The position numbers and the translations under genes are program-made. The notes under the pieces are model-generated. The model saw only the letters and a list, made by a program, of their open reading frames with translations. It was not told the origin of the DNA and ran no database searches. A stretch of DNA of 64,000 bases. It comes from Litoribrevibacter euphylliae (GTDB lineage: Bacteria > Pseudomonadota > Gammaproteobacteria > Pseudomonadales > Litoribrevibacteraceae). Below, piece by piece: positions 36,259 through 44,800 of this stretch; position 1 is the first letter of the stretch; each line of letters opens with the position of its first letter. Location of the stretch: positions 558,001-622,000 of the forward strand of contig NZ_JBHRSZ010000007.1 in NCBI RefSeq assembly GCF_042646085.1, given 5' to 3'.

Positions 36259-37008
36259 AAACCGATCGACACTGAAATAGTGCGACAGGTTGAACGGAGT
36301 GAGTGTTGCGACCATTTTATAGGGTTTCAACTGATCTGTTGGGTAGTAGATTTGATCCAGTGCTGCCTGTTGTTGAAAACGCTGATAGATGCGGTCTATT
36401 TCTTCATGAAGCTGCTTAATGCTGTGTTCGCTGAACAATCGACTGGTTGAATAAAATGGGCTATCAGTGACGTGATGGTTGCACAGAGCTTCCTTAATAA
36501 ATTGTTGGTTAATACGGACCAATAAGTCGTGCAAAGGCCCGTCGACGCGCCAGCGAATGGGCCGAGCCACGGTAAAGTGAAACGAATCATTTCGTCCCAG
36601 CCGGATCAACTCTAGCTTTTCGAGTTCCCTCAGATACAAATAGACATCGGCTTCCGTTAAATCGCTTTCTTGTGCAATGGCCTCTGGGCTGAGTTCACTG
36701 ATTAATAACATGAAGAAAGACGTTAGCGATGGGTCAGCAGCCAACGCTTGTTCGGTTGTCAGTGGCAACTGCTTGGGCTCGGTTGGCGTTTTGGATGCCA
36801 ACTCAATCAAGTCATTCAGCTTAATGCCCAGTATGTCGCATAGTTCAATCAGTCGACTGAGTTTACAGTCTTCCTCCTGAAAGAGCCGTTTGATGGTGGG
36901 CTCTGAAACCTGCATTAACTCCGCCAGATCACAATACCGAACCCCCTGTGCTTTAAGAATCTGTTTCAAGGTATGAAAGAGGCCGCCACGATATCGCTGT
37001 TCACTCAT
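36241..37008 (-). CDS. XRE-family transcriptional regulator
   Basis: The 255-residue protein has an N-terminal helix-turn-helix of Cro/CI type (LKAQGVRYCDLAELMQVSEP, TIKRLFQEE, then LGIKLNDLIELA). The C-terminal part is of about 170 residues and contains a second winged-helix-like segment (EAIAQESDLTEADVYLYLRE) but no enzyme motif. It is divergent from the beta-propeller gene, whose promoter it may control. Its ligand is not evident. Confidence 0.78.
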   Translation of the reverse strand: MSEQRYRGGLFHTLKQILKAQGVRYCDLAELMQVSEPTIKRLFQEEDCKLSRLIELCDILGIKLNDLIELASKTPTEPKQLPLTTEQALAADPSLTSFFMLLISELSPEAIAQESDLTEADVYLYLRELEKLELIRLGRNDSFHFTVARPIRWRVDGPLHDLLVRINQQFIKEALCNHHVTDSPFYSTSRLFSEHSIKQLHEEIDRIYQRFQQQAALDQIYYPTDQLKPYKMVATLTPFNLSHYFSVDRFNERKQ

Positions 37009-37146
37009 GATTTGATCCCGTTTCTTTATAAAAGTATTAAATAATGATCCATGATCTAAGTAATGTTGAAGATTTAACGTATATTTATATTCTTTTTGAG
37101 AAAAGACAACAGGGTTAGTTTCTTAAACTCAAAAAGGAAAAATTCT

Positions 37147-38019
37147 ATGAAACGTTTTATCAATTCGCTGGTGGCCGCATCGGTAGTCAGCATTAGTTTA
37201 ACGGCAACTTCTGTGAATGCAGCAGAACAGCAACCCCTCTGGCAACTGGATGGATTGAATCAGCCTGAATCGGTTTTGGCAGAGCCGAATGGCAAAGTAC
37301 TGTATATCAGCAACATTAACGGGCAACCGGCGGAAAAGAACAAAAAAGGCTATATCAGCCGCGCAACCACCGACGGAAAAATCATTGATAAACATTGGGT
37401 TGATGGCCTGGATGCGCCTAAGGGTATGGCCATTAGCCAAGATCATTTGTATGTGGCCGACATGCAAACTTTGCACGTTATTCGCTTGAAAGACGGGAAA
37501 ATAGTGAAGCGCTATCAGGTCAATGAAGCCAAAATGCTGAATGACGTGACTGTGGGTGATAGTGGCGAGATTTACATCTCCGACCTATTGGGCGGGGGAA
37601 TCTACCGCCTTTCTTCAGGGCGTCTTGATGCCTGGTTCAGCCACGAAAAACTGCCGCATCCTAATGGTGTATTGTGGTCACAAGGTGCGCTTTACGTAGC
37701 CAACTGGGGGGAGGGGATGAACGCAGACTTCTCCACTCAGGTTCCTGGCACCTTGTATCGTCTTGATATTGAAAAGAAAGAACTGAAGCCAGTACCAACC
37801 GGATACGAGTTGGGTAATCTCGATGGCATAGTCGCCAACGGAAACAATCTTTATGTCAGTGACTGGATTACCGGAGAAATTTATGAATTGACTGAGAAGG
37901 AGCGCCGTAAGGTACTTCACGTTAAGGCGGGGTTAGCGGATATCGGTGGCTCAGCAAACGGTGTCGTCTATGCCCCCATGATGATGGACAATAGTGTAGT
38001 TGCTTGGCAGATGCCGTAA
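37147..38019 (+). CDS. Periplasmic SMP-30/gluconolactonase-like beta-propeller protein
   Basis: The 290-residue product has a signal peptide (AASVVSISLTATSVNAAE), then repeating strands of a six-bladed propeller: KVLYISNINGQPAEK, APKGMAISQDHLYVADM, LPHPNGVLWSQGALYVANW and LDGIVANGNNLYVSDW. This resembles SMP-30/lactonase-like proteins, with Asn/Asp residues at blade tops as metal ligands. The substrate is unknown. aaggaa precedes the ATG at 37147. It is convergent with the lipoxygenase gene. Confidence 0.75.
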   Translation: MKRFINSLVAASVVSISLTATSVNAAEQQPLWQLDGLNQPESVLAEPNGKVLYISNINGQPAEKNKKGYISRATTDGKIIDKHWVDGLDAPKGMAISQDHLYVADMQTLHVIRLKDGKIVKRYQVNEAKMLNDVTVGDSGEIYISDLLGGGIYRLSSGRLDAWFSHEKLPHPNGVLWSQGALYVANWGEGMNADFSTQVPGTLYRLDIEKKELKPVPTGYELGNLDGIVANGNNLYVSDWITGEIYELTEKERRKVLHVKAGLADIGGSANGVVYAPMMMDNSVVAWQMP

Positions 38020-38075
38020 GGCGAGTGCTTGATGTTTCGATGGTTGTCTAAGAGACACTATTTCGTTTCTTATGT

Positions 38076-38109
38076 AAAACGGGGCGCTGTGGTTTTACCC
38101 TTAGCGCCC
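38076..38109 (-). terminator. Terminator of the lipoxygenase gene
   Basis: gggcgct and agcgccc form a 7-bp stem. On the minus strand cgttttac follows, a short T-run. It lies 25 bases after the lipoxygenase stop codon. Confidence 0.6.
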
Positions 38110-38133
38110 GAGATCGCTTAAAAGATCCACCGA

Positions 38134-40236
38134 TTAGATATTAATGCTCTGCGGAATTCTTGAAGGCAACAAACTTTGATACATAGGCCGATGCAGGTTA
38201 CGCTCGCCGATGATACTTTCAACCGCATCAAGATTATCTCTGAAGGTTTCCAAAGCCCCTTGTACTTTAGTGTTACTAAAGTAATTACCTCTTTGATGTC
38301 GGTTGTAATCCCCTAACCGGGTAAAATAAACCCCACCTAAACCATGTGTAATGAGCTGTTGCTGCAAGGCCTGATCTAAAGGCGGTAAGGTTGCCAGCAA
38401 TCCCTGACTTTCAGTGCCCGTCGTGCTGGTTGGCGCAGGGGCATAAGTGGCCAGAGGCATACTGGGTGTATAGCTCATGACGGAAAGCTGAGGGAAGTTC
38501 ACGGCAGCGTGTTGTGCGCTGGAAGTAAAGATCACCATGGTTAATACATCAATCAGATAGGATTTAGTGTAGATCCCCAGGTTTCCTTCACTGTCTTCTT
38601 CACCTAAGCCGTTGATTCTTCCTCCGTCCTCACTTGTCAGGTCAACCAACCAAGCCTGAAGAGCCTTATCATCAGCGACTTGTTTGTCGTCTAGATAGTA
38701 AATATCGACATAATCTTTTGCCCAACACTTAATGGCATTCCAGACATCCAGTGCGTCATCACGATAAGGATATGAAATGGGCAGATCTTGATTGGCCATG
38801 AATCGGCTTGCGAGTTGATTAGGCAACATTCGTTCGTTGAAGTTGAGTTCCGTTAATGAATTGGTGGTGACGTCCCAGGCGGTTTCAATAGTACCGCCCA
38901 ATGTTCTGTCGACGCCGCCACCAGGATTAATGAGCGTCAGAATGGCCGCGTTATTAATGAACAAGGTGCCCTGGAAGTGAGGTAGTAGTAAGTTATAGAT
39001 CGGGTGTTTGATGTTTAACTTACGTTGCGTACTGACGGCAAAGGGTTCTATCAGTAAATGAGTCAGACCTAAGTGGCTGATTAATTCATGATAATTGGCA
39101 TTAGCTGCCTGGAAGTGGGCTTTGGCCAATGCCCAGGTTTCACCGTGGAACGGATAAAGCACAGGGTTGTTTGCTGAAGGGGTTTGATCCACCTGAATGG
39201 CAATTGCCTTGAGTGCACCGGTTGTATCACCTCTCTTAACCCCAAATAATCCCATTGAGGCGGCAATGTATTTTTGTTGTGGGAAGGTGCCAGGCTCCAA
39301 GACTGAAAGCGCTTTGTAATCGGTGAGATATAAACGGTTTTCGGCAATGGCCAGTTCTATGGAGTCATCTGGCCCCATGATTCGACGATAGGATTCATCG
39401 TCGACTGGAAACTTCGCAGGTAATTTATCAATAATCCGTTCGATGACTAACGGGTTTGGCCCTGAAACCTGAAACGCTGCGAACGCATCATCGTTTTTGA
39501 ATGTTGAAGATACGTCCGGGACAACGAAGGTCTGGAATTGATCTGCGTATTGTCGAAGCGAAGTTGCGTCACCGCTTAATCCTGCGGCTCTTAGAACCTC
39601 CTGTACTACCGCATGGGTTAAAAATCCGAGCACGTCCTTAAGCAACGCTTGAAGTGCATCGCTTAGATTTTTGATTTCTTTCTGAACGGCCTTACCGAGT
39701 TCTTTGGCCAATTTGCTGCCAAGTGCAGAGCCGAAATCTTTCTGTAACTGGTCTTCAATGAATGCAGCAAGTTGAGCTTCTTTTTCATGAACATCTTTCT
39801 CGACTTTGCTGGTAACGATATCCGCAAATTCAATGATTTTATGTAATATCTCGAGCTTTTGTTTGATAAGGCCAATGACCTCCTTCAAAGACACAGGGTT
39901 TTCAGTTGATGTATTACTGGTTGGCCCCACAGAACCTATATCAAGTAGGTTAGTTAATTTGGTTGTGATGTTAGTGAGAAGTTGTACCAGCACTTCGCCG
40001 ATTTCCATGATCTGAACCAGATTCGGGTTCTGATTCGAGGGGAAGGGGTGAGAATCATCAACTTTAAGGACAGCGATAGGTTCAAGCACTTTTTTCGAAC
40101 CATCTTTAAGTGTGTAGGTGTATGAGTGCATGTACTCATAGTCACCTTGGCTAGCGACTGGAGCCGCCTTCTTTTTGCCGGTCTTGGTTGGAGTCTTAGT
40201 CGGGCTTTTGTTTAGTTCTGCGGTTGGTTCAGTCAT
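38134..40236 (-). CDS. Bacterial lipoxygenase
   Basis: The 700-residue protein has the lipoxygenase iron signature HFQAANANYHELISHLGLTH and continues LLIEPFAVSTQRKL. All five iron ligands are placed: His383 and His388 (HELISH), His576 and Asn580 (QHAAVNF), and the C-terminal Ile700 (SINI). It should add O2 to polyunsaturated fatty acids, giving hydroperoxides. The N-terminal 230 residues are helical and Lys/Thr-rich at the start, with no signal peptide, unlike the secreted LoxA of Pseudomonas. The ATG at 40236 is preceded by ggag at 6 bases; an upstream ATG at 40248 is less likely. Confidence 0.92.
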   Translation of the reverse strand: MTEPTAELNKSPTKTPTKTGKKKAAPVASQGDYEYMHSYTYTLKDGSKKVLEPIAVLKVDDSHPFPSNQNPNLVQIMEIGEVLVQLLTNITTKLTNLLDIGSVGPTSNTSTENPVSLKEVIGLIKQKLEILHKIIEFADIVTSKVEKDVHEKEAQLAAFIEDQLQKDFGSALGSKLAKELGKAVQKEIKNLSDALQALLKDVLGFLTHAVVQEVLRAAGLSGDATSLRQYADQFQTFVVPDVSSTFKNDDAFAAFQVSGPNPLVIERIIDKLPAKFPVDDESYRRIMGPDDSIELAIAENRLYLTDYKALSVLEPGTFPQQKYIAASMGLFGVKRGDTTGALKAIAIQVDQTPSANNPVLYPFHGETWALAKAHFQAANANYHELISHLGLTHLLIEPFAVSTQRKLNIKHPIYNLLLPHFQGTLFINNAAILTLINPGGGVDRTLGGTIETAWDVTTNSLTELNFNERMLPNQLASRFMANQDLPISYPYRDDALDVWNAIKCWAKDYVDIYYLDDKQVADDKALQAWLVDLTSEDGGRINGLGEEDSEGNLGIYTKSYLIDVLTMVIFTSSAQHAAVNFPQLSVMSYTPSMPLATYAPAPTSTTGTESQGLLATLPPLDQALQQQLITHGLGGVYFTRLGDYNRHQRGNYFSNTKVQGALETFRDNLDAVESIIGERNLHRPMYQSLLPSRIPQSINI

Positions 40237-40248
40237 GTTGATCTCCAT

Positions 40249-40588
40249 CTCATCATTAGCTACGGACTAGCAGTTGTAGGTTTAATTGTTGGTGTGCTGA
40301 TAAATCCACAAAAAGACTAGGCAAGCCTCTTTAGAAATGACATTACGATAAATTACATTAACTGTTCTTTGAGACGATCTTGTCCGGTCACTCCGTCGGT
40401 AAGTCCCTGTTATAAAAGGCGCTGGAGAGGTTTCGTAACGTAAATTGTGCTGATCTGAGGGGGCTGTGGCTAAGTTATCCCACAGCTATTCAGGTGAATG
40501 GCTGTGATGAGTTTTCCTTTGTTTTTTGAGTTGCCATCTGTTTATAGTGGGCCGATGAGAGTGTTTGTATTAAAACAGGGCATTAATT
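40249..40588. other. Intergenic region before two unknown genes
   Basis: This 340-base region has the lipoxygenase start on one side and an unknown gene on the other. I see a short inverted repeat around gggctgtggctaagttatcccacagc (ctgtgg and ccacag) near 40466-40487 and nothing else I can name. Confidence 0.45.
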
Positions 40589-40828
40589 ATGGATTGGCCT
40601 ACAGTTGAGGATTGCCATGATGCTATGACTAAGTTCGTGGAATATTACATGGAAGGCGAACAAAAGGGATATTGGCAGAGCTTAATTAAAGAGTGTCAGG
40701 AAGAAGGGCGCTTTCCTGCTGGGAAAGCGTTTCTGCATGAAATAGATCAGGTGATTAGGAATTCATCGAAATCACGAATGCCTAAAACAAAAGAACTATA
40801 CGAAGTTATCTGTGTCGTTTGCATCTGA
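40589..40828 (+). CDS. Small protein of unknown function
   Basis: I do not recognise this 79-residue protein. It is acidic and looks helical, rich in Glu, Lys and aromatic residues (MTKFVEYYMEGEQKGYWQSL), with Cys near both ends and no signal peptide. The next gene starts 12 bases later, so the two may form a pair. The setting between a lipoxygenase and an Rhs toxin locus suggests accessory DNA. Confidence 0.45.
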   Translation: MDWPTVEDCHDAMTKFVEYYMEGEQKGYWQSLIKECQEEGRFPAGKAFLHEIDQVIRNSSKSRMPKTKELYEVICVVCI

Positions 40829-40839
40829 AAAGGTCTTGG

Positions 40840-41238
40840 ATGAAATCAAAAAAACATCAAATTAATAACCTTGAAATGTTAGAGGTTTTATTCCGTGAGT
40901 CGGAAGCTGCGTATGTTGATTTTCAAGGCAGTTACGAAAAAAGTATATACGGAACACATCAGCATTTGTCTGAAATGTCCGTTTATGAATTGGCTTTTTC
41001 TCCTTACATTGAATTGGCCAAAGAATGCGGAATGGGCTCAATCAGTTTAAGGCGCAGCAACAAGACCGGTCGAATCTATTTGTGGAATGTGAATTTGGGA
41101 GGTCATGCCCCGAAATTGGAATTGAGGCCAGTCTCCTTAGAACGGGTTCTAGATTTAGCTGTAATGAAAACACTGCATGATAACTGGGCCTATCTTCTAG
41201 GGTGCAATATTGACCTTGAACCGGGTTATGAGATATGA
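40840..41238 (+). CDS. Small protein of unknown function
   Basis: I do not recognise this 132-residue protein. It is soluble, with an N-terminal helical segment (NNLEMLEVLFRESEAAYVDF) and a strand-rich middle (GMGSISLRRSNKTGRIYLWN). I prefer the ATG at 40840; an in-frame TTG lies 21 bases upstream. It closely follows the previous gene on the same strand and is convergent with the Rhs cassette. It could be part of a remnant immunity cassette; that is inference. Confidence 0.5.
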   Translation: MKSKKHQINNLEMLEVLFRESEAAYVDFQGSYEKSIYGTHQHLSEMSVYELAFSPYIELAKECGMGSISLRRSNKTGRIYLWNVNLGGHAPKLELRPVSLERVLDLAVMKTLHDNWAYLLGCNIDLEPGYEI

Positions 41239-41498
41239 ATTTCAAGAGATCAGTAAACTCCTGCGAGGGAGGACTGTCATAATGTTCAATGTAGTGCAGT
41301 ATCAGGCATGGAGATGAGTAACTTTTATTGTTGGATTTGACTATTAAATCCAAGTTACTTAACAGGAGTTGTTCGTCAGTTTTTTTGTGTTTCCAGCGTA
41401 ATAAAGTTGTTTTCTTTCCAATAGATATTGTTATACCCATACAAAATACACTTTGAGTCTATGTTGTACCTTATGAATTAAAGTCCTGAATTTATTAC

Positions 41499-41855
41499 TC
41501 AGGTACAGCTGACAACTGATTTTTTGTAAATGTTATATCTCTGCGGCTGTATTTCTTTAAGGCCAATCAAAATATTGTTTCTAGTACTACACTGGCTGCA
41601 TTGGCATGAGACGATGTATGCAGGTATTCCTGATTTAATAAAGAGAGCATTATTGGCTTGAGAAACTAGTTTATTGTTGATTAAAAATGTAGTCAGTTCT
41701 TTTTCGGCTAATGTTCTTAAGTCTTTTATGTCCCGAAGCTGGTACTCATTTTCTTTATTACAATTATTGCATTTGTAAGAATATGTTGACTGAGTGATTC
41801 CTGAGTCATCTCCGTCCCATATGAGAGTATTTCTTTTGCCTGTATAGTTGTACAT
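41499..41855 (-). CDS. Probable immunity protein of the Rhs-TNT toxin, Cys-rich
   Basis: The 118-residue product starts directly after the Rhs stop codon (TAG then ATG), the usual place for an immunity gene. Two Cys pairs, CNNC in KCNNCNKENEY and CQCSQC in SCQCSQCSTRN, suggest a zinc ribbon. I know no immunity family with this pattern. It is more A/T-rich than the Rhs core. It should bind and block the toxin tip in the cytosol; this is inferred from position alone. Confidence 0.7.
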   Translation of the reverse strand: MYNYTGKRNTLIWDGDDSGITQSTYSYKCNNCNKENEYQLRDIKDLRTLAEKELTTFLINNKLVSQANNALFIKSGIPAYIVSCQCSQCSTRNNILIGLKEIQPQRYNIYKKSVVSCT

Positions 41856-44800
41856 CTATAATTTACTCGGATCAAATTTTGGTTTTACTGGTTTTAAATA
41901 GCCATCCGAAACCAACTTATCAATATTGTCTGGCAGTTCATATTGAGTTCCTTCACCCTGCATTCCAAACCATGGAATTGCTTTTGCGGACTCTGCTGGT
42001 AATGGTTTCAATACTTCATAGGTCATATATGGCTTTGTTTTAGTTGCATTAGGTAAGGCTCTCTTGTCAAACTTCTCTCCTTCAGGAGATACAAATGCTC
42101 CTAGATCATGGAACTCTCCAGAACTGTCGTACCATCCTCCAAACCTATCTATTCTATGACCAGTGGGTAGAACAACATTTTCAGAGTTTATAGCTCCTCT
42201 ATTAGGTGGCCAACTATTGGGGCCTAAAAGAGCTTCTAGCTCATCCCACTCTTCGTTTTGCCAATGCTTATATCCTTGAGCGGCTTGTTTACTATTCGTA
42301 AAGACTCCCTTTGATCGTTTTTGAAACGTATTCCAAGAGTTTTCCTTACAACTCAACCCAAACGGGTCAGTCCAGCTCACCGGATTCGGCACGTACTGGT
42401 AATGGTTGATTCCGCCCGCTAGCCCAATCGGGTCCTGGTGGATGAAGCGGCCAATGGTCGGGTCATAGTAGCGGAATCGGTTGTAGTGCAGGCCGCTTTC
42501 CTGGTCGAAGTATTGGCCTTGGAAGCGGATCGGGTTGTTGATTCGTTCAATGCGGATGTTGGCAATGCCAAAGGCGCTGTAGTCGGCTTGCCAGGCAATC
42601 TGACCATGGTTGTCGGTCAGGGTGATCGGGGTGCCCAGGTGATCCAGGTGGTAGTGATACACTTGGCCGTTGTCGATCAGGGCGACGGGCAGGAAGGTAC
42701 CGGGTTCGTAGAGATACCAGCGGAAGTGGCCGTTGTGGTGTTCGCCGATCAGTTGGTCGCCGTCCCAGAGATAATCAATCTTGCCTTGTTCGGTCAGTTT
42801 GGAAGCGCGTCGGCCGAGAGCATCGTATTGATACTGATGTACTTTGCCTTGATGTTTGAGTCGGGCCAGTTGGTTAAAGGCGTCAAACTCGCGGCTTTGA
42901 TGCTGATCTGGATTGTTGCTGGTGACTTGTACCTGGTTGCCACAGGCGTCGTAGCGATAGTGCTGCTGCTTGTGTTGAAGCAGTCGATCGTTCTGAACGT
43001 GATCGTCCGGGCCGATGGGGTTACCAAAACTGTCCCAGTTAAACTCTTCGGTGGTTTCGCCGTTCTTATCAACCTTGGTTAGCTGTTCGAGTTGATCGTA
43101 TTGGTAGTGCTTTTCGCCCAGCAGGGAATCAGCGACTTGGGCGATCTGATCGTTCTTGTATTGATAGTCGCGGCGGTGAGTGCGCTCTTCCGAATTCGAT
43201 GTGTTATCAACGGTTGCTGCCGCTGAGGAATAAGAAAACGCTTGTTCGGTCAGTCGTCCAAAGGCATCAATCTGTTGGGTGAGTAACACACCGTTACTGC
43301 ATTCCCGTTCGATTTCATGGCCAAGGGCATCGAACTTACGCAGAATCAGCGGTTGTGCGTTGAGGCCGATTTGATGAAGCCGGCTGTTTTGATCGTAGCG
43401 ATAGTCGACGACTTGTCCATCAGGGTAGGTGGTTTGGGTTCTTCGTCCGGCCAAATCGTATTGATGTTGGATTTTCCATTGGTCTTGCCAATGTTCAGTG
43501 GCTTGCCCTACGGCATTGTACTTGAACGAGAGCTTGCGATCGGCATTGTTGGCAAAGGTGACTCGGCCCAGTTTGTCGTACTTAAAGTGATTGCTTTGTG
43601 TGTTGTGCGAAGCATGTTGAGTGTCGTGATGACGACCAATGGATTCAGTGACTCGACCGAGCGCATCTCGCTTTAGTCGGATACCACGTTCGCCGCTGTC
43701 GTCGGACTCAATCAAATGCCCTTCGGGATCGTATTTTAGGGTTTGCTGACGGCCATCGAAGCCGGTGAGCTTAATAGGGAGTTCTTCACCGTTGTATTCA
43801 ATCTGATAGTGGTTGCCGTCACTGCGGGTAATTCCGGTGAGGTTGCGTTCCTGGTCGTAATCAAAGGCTAACCAACTGCCATCGGCGCGAATTTGTTTAA
43901 CCGGTTGTGACAACCCTTGATACTGGTATTCGTGAATATGACCTTTGGTATCGGTGTAATGGGTGAGGCGGCCAGCCTCGTCGTAACGATAGCTTTGTGT
44001 TATCTCTTCAGGCGGTGCCGTTGCATTGTCGGGCTGAGTTTTATCATCGGGCTGAGATTGCTCAAACTGACGAACCTGAGTGAGCTGGCCTTTGGCATCA
44101 CGACGATATTCGGTGATGAGCCCACCCGCATTAAGCACACCGTTTAAACGGCCCAGATCATCGTAGCTGAAGCGGGTTTGTTGGTTACCGCTTTCCTGCG
44201 CTAATAATTGACCATCTTCGTTCCATAGGTACTTAGTGGTTTGATCTGGAGTATTACTTTTTAAGGATTGGCTGCGTTCTATGAGTTGGCTGCGCTCATT
44301 ATAACGAAACTGAATGGTCGCGCCGTTTGGATGAGTCTCGCGTTTTAGGTGCCCAGCGACGCTGTATTCTCTGCGCCAGATATGGCCTTCGGCATCGACT
44401 GTAACGATGCGTTGGCCAATGTCATTGTATTGATATTGGGTGGTGGCGCCGTCCGGTTGAGTAATGGCGCTGAGCTGACCTAAGTCGTTATAGGTGAATT
44501 GCGTAGTTGCTCCGCTTGGCGTGATTTCCGCAACTTTCTTACCGTGCTCATCAAATTGATAGTGCCATTGATGACCGGATGGTGATTCTTTCGTGGTGAG
44601 ACGTCCTGCTTCATCATGCCAAAATTTCCACACTTGCCCTCGGCTGTCGGTACTGATAGCTAGACGCTCTTCATCGACGTACTGGAAGTGGTAATCGTAT
44701 TGGTTGTCGTCGCCCCAGTTGTGGATACAGCGTGCGGTTGGGCCTTCGCCTTGCCATTCGAAATAATGGCTGAAGCCGCTGGCGCGGGTGCGTTGGGTGA

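Noticed and set aside
41042..41440. An open frame of 132 codons on the minus strand
   Set aside because: It runs antisense to the small gene at 40840-41238 for half its length, has no ribosome site, and its second half looks like a shadow of that gene. Its first half is only weakly protein-like.
42438..43082. Open frame of 214 codons opposite the Rhs gene
   Set aside because: It is antisense to Rhs repeats, whose regular codons create long open frames on the other strand.
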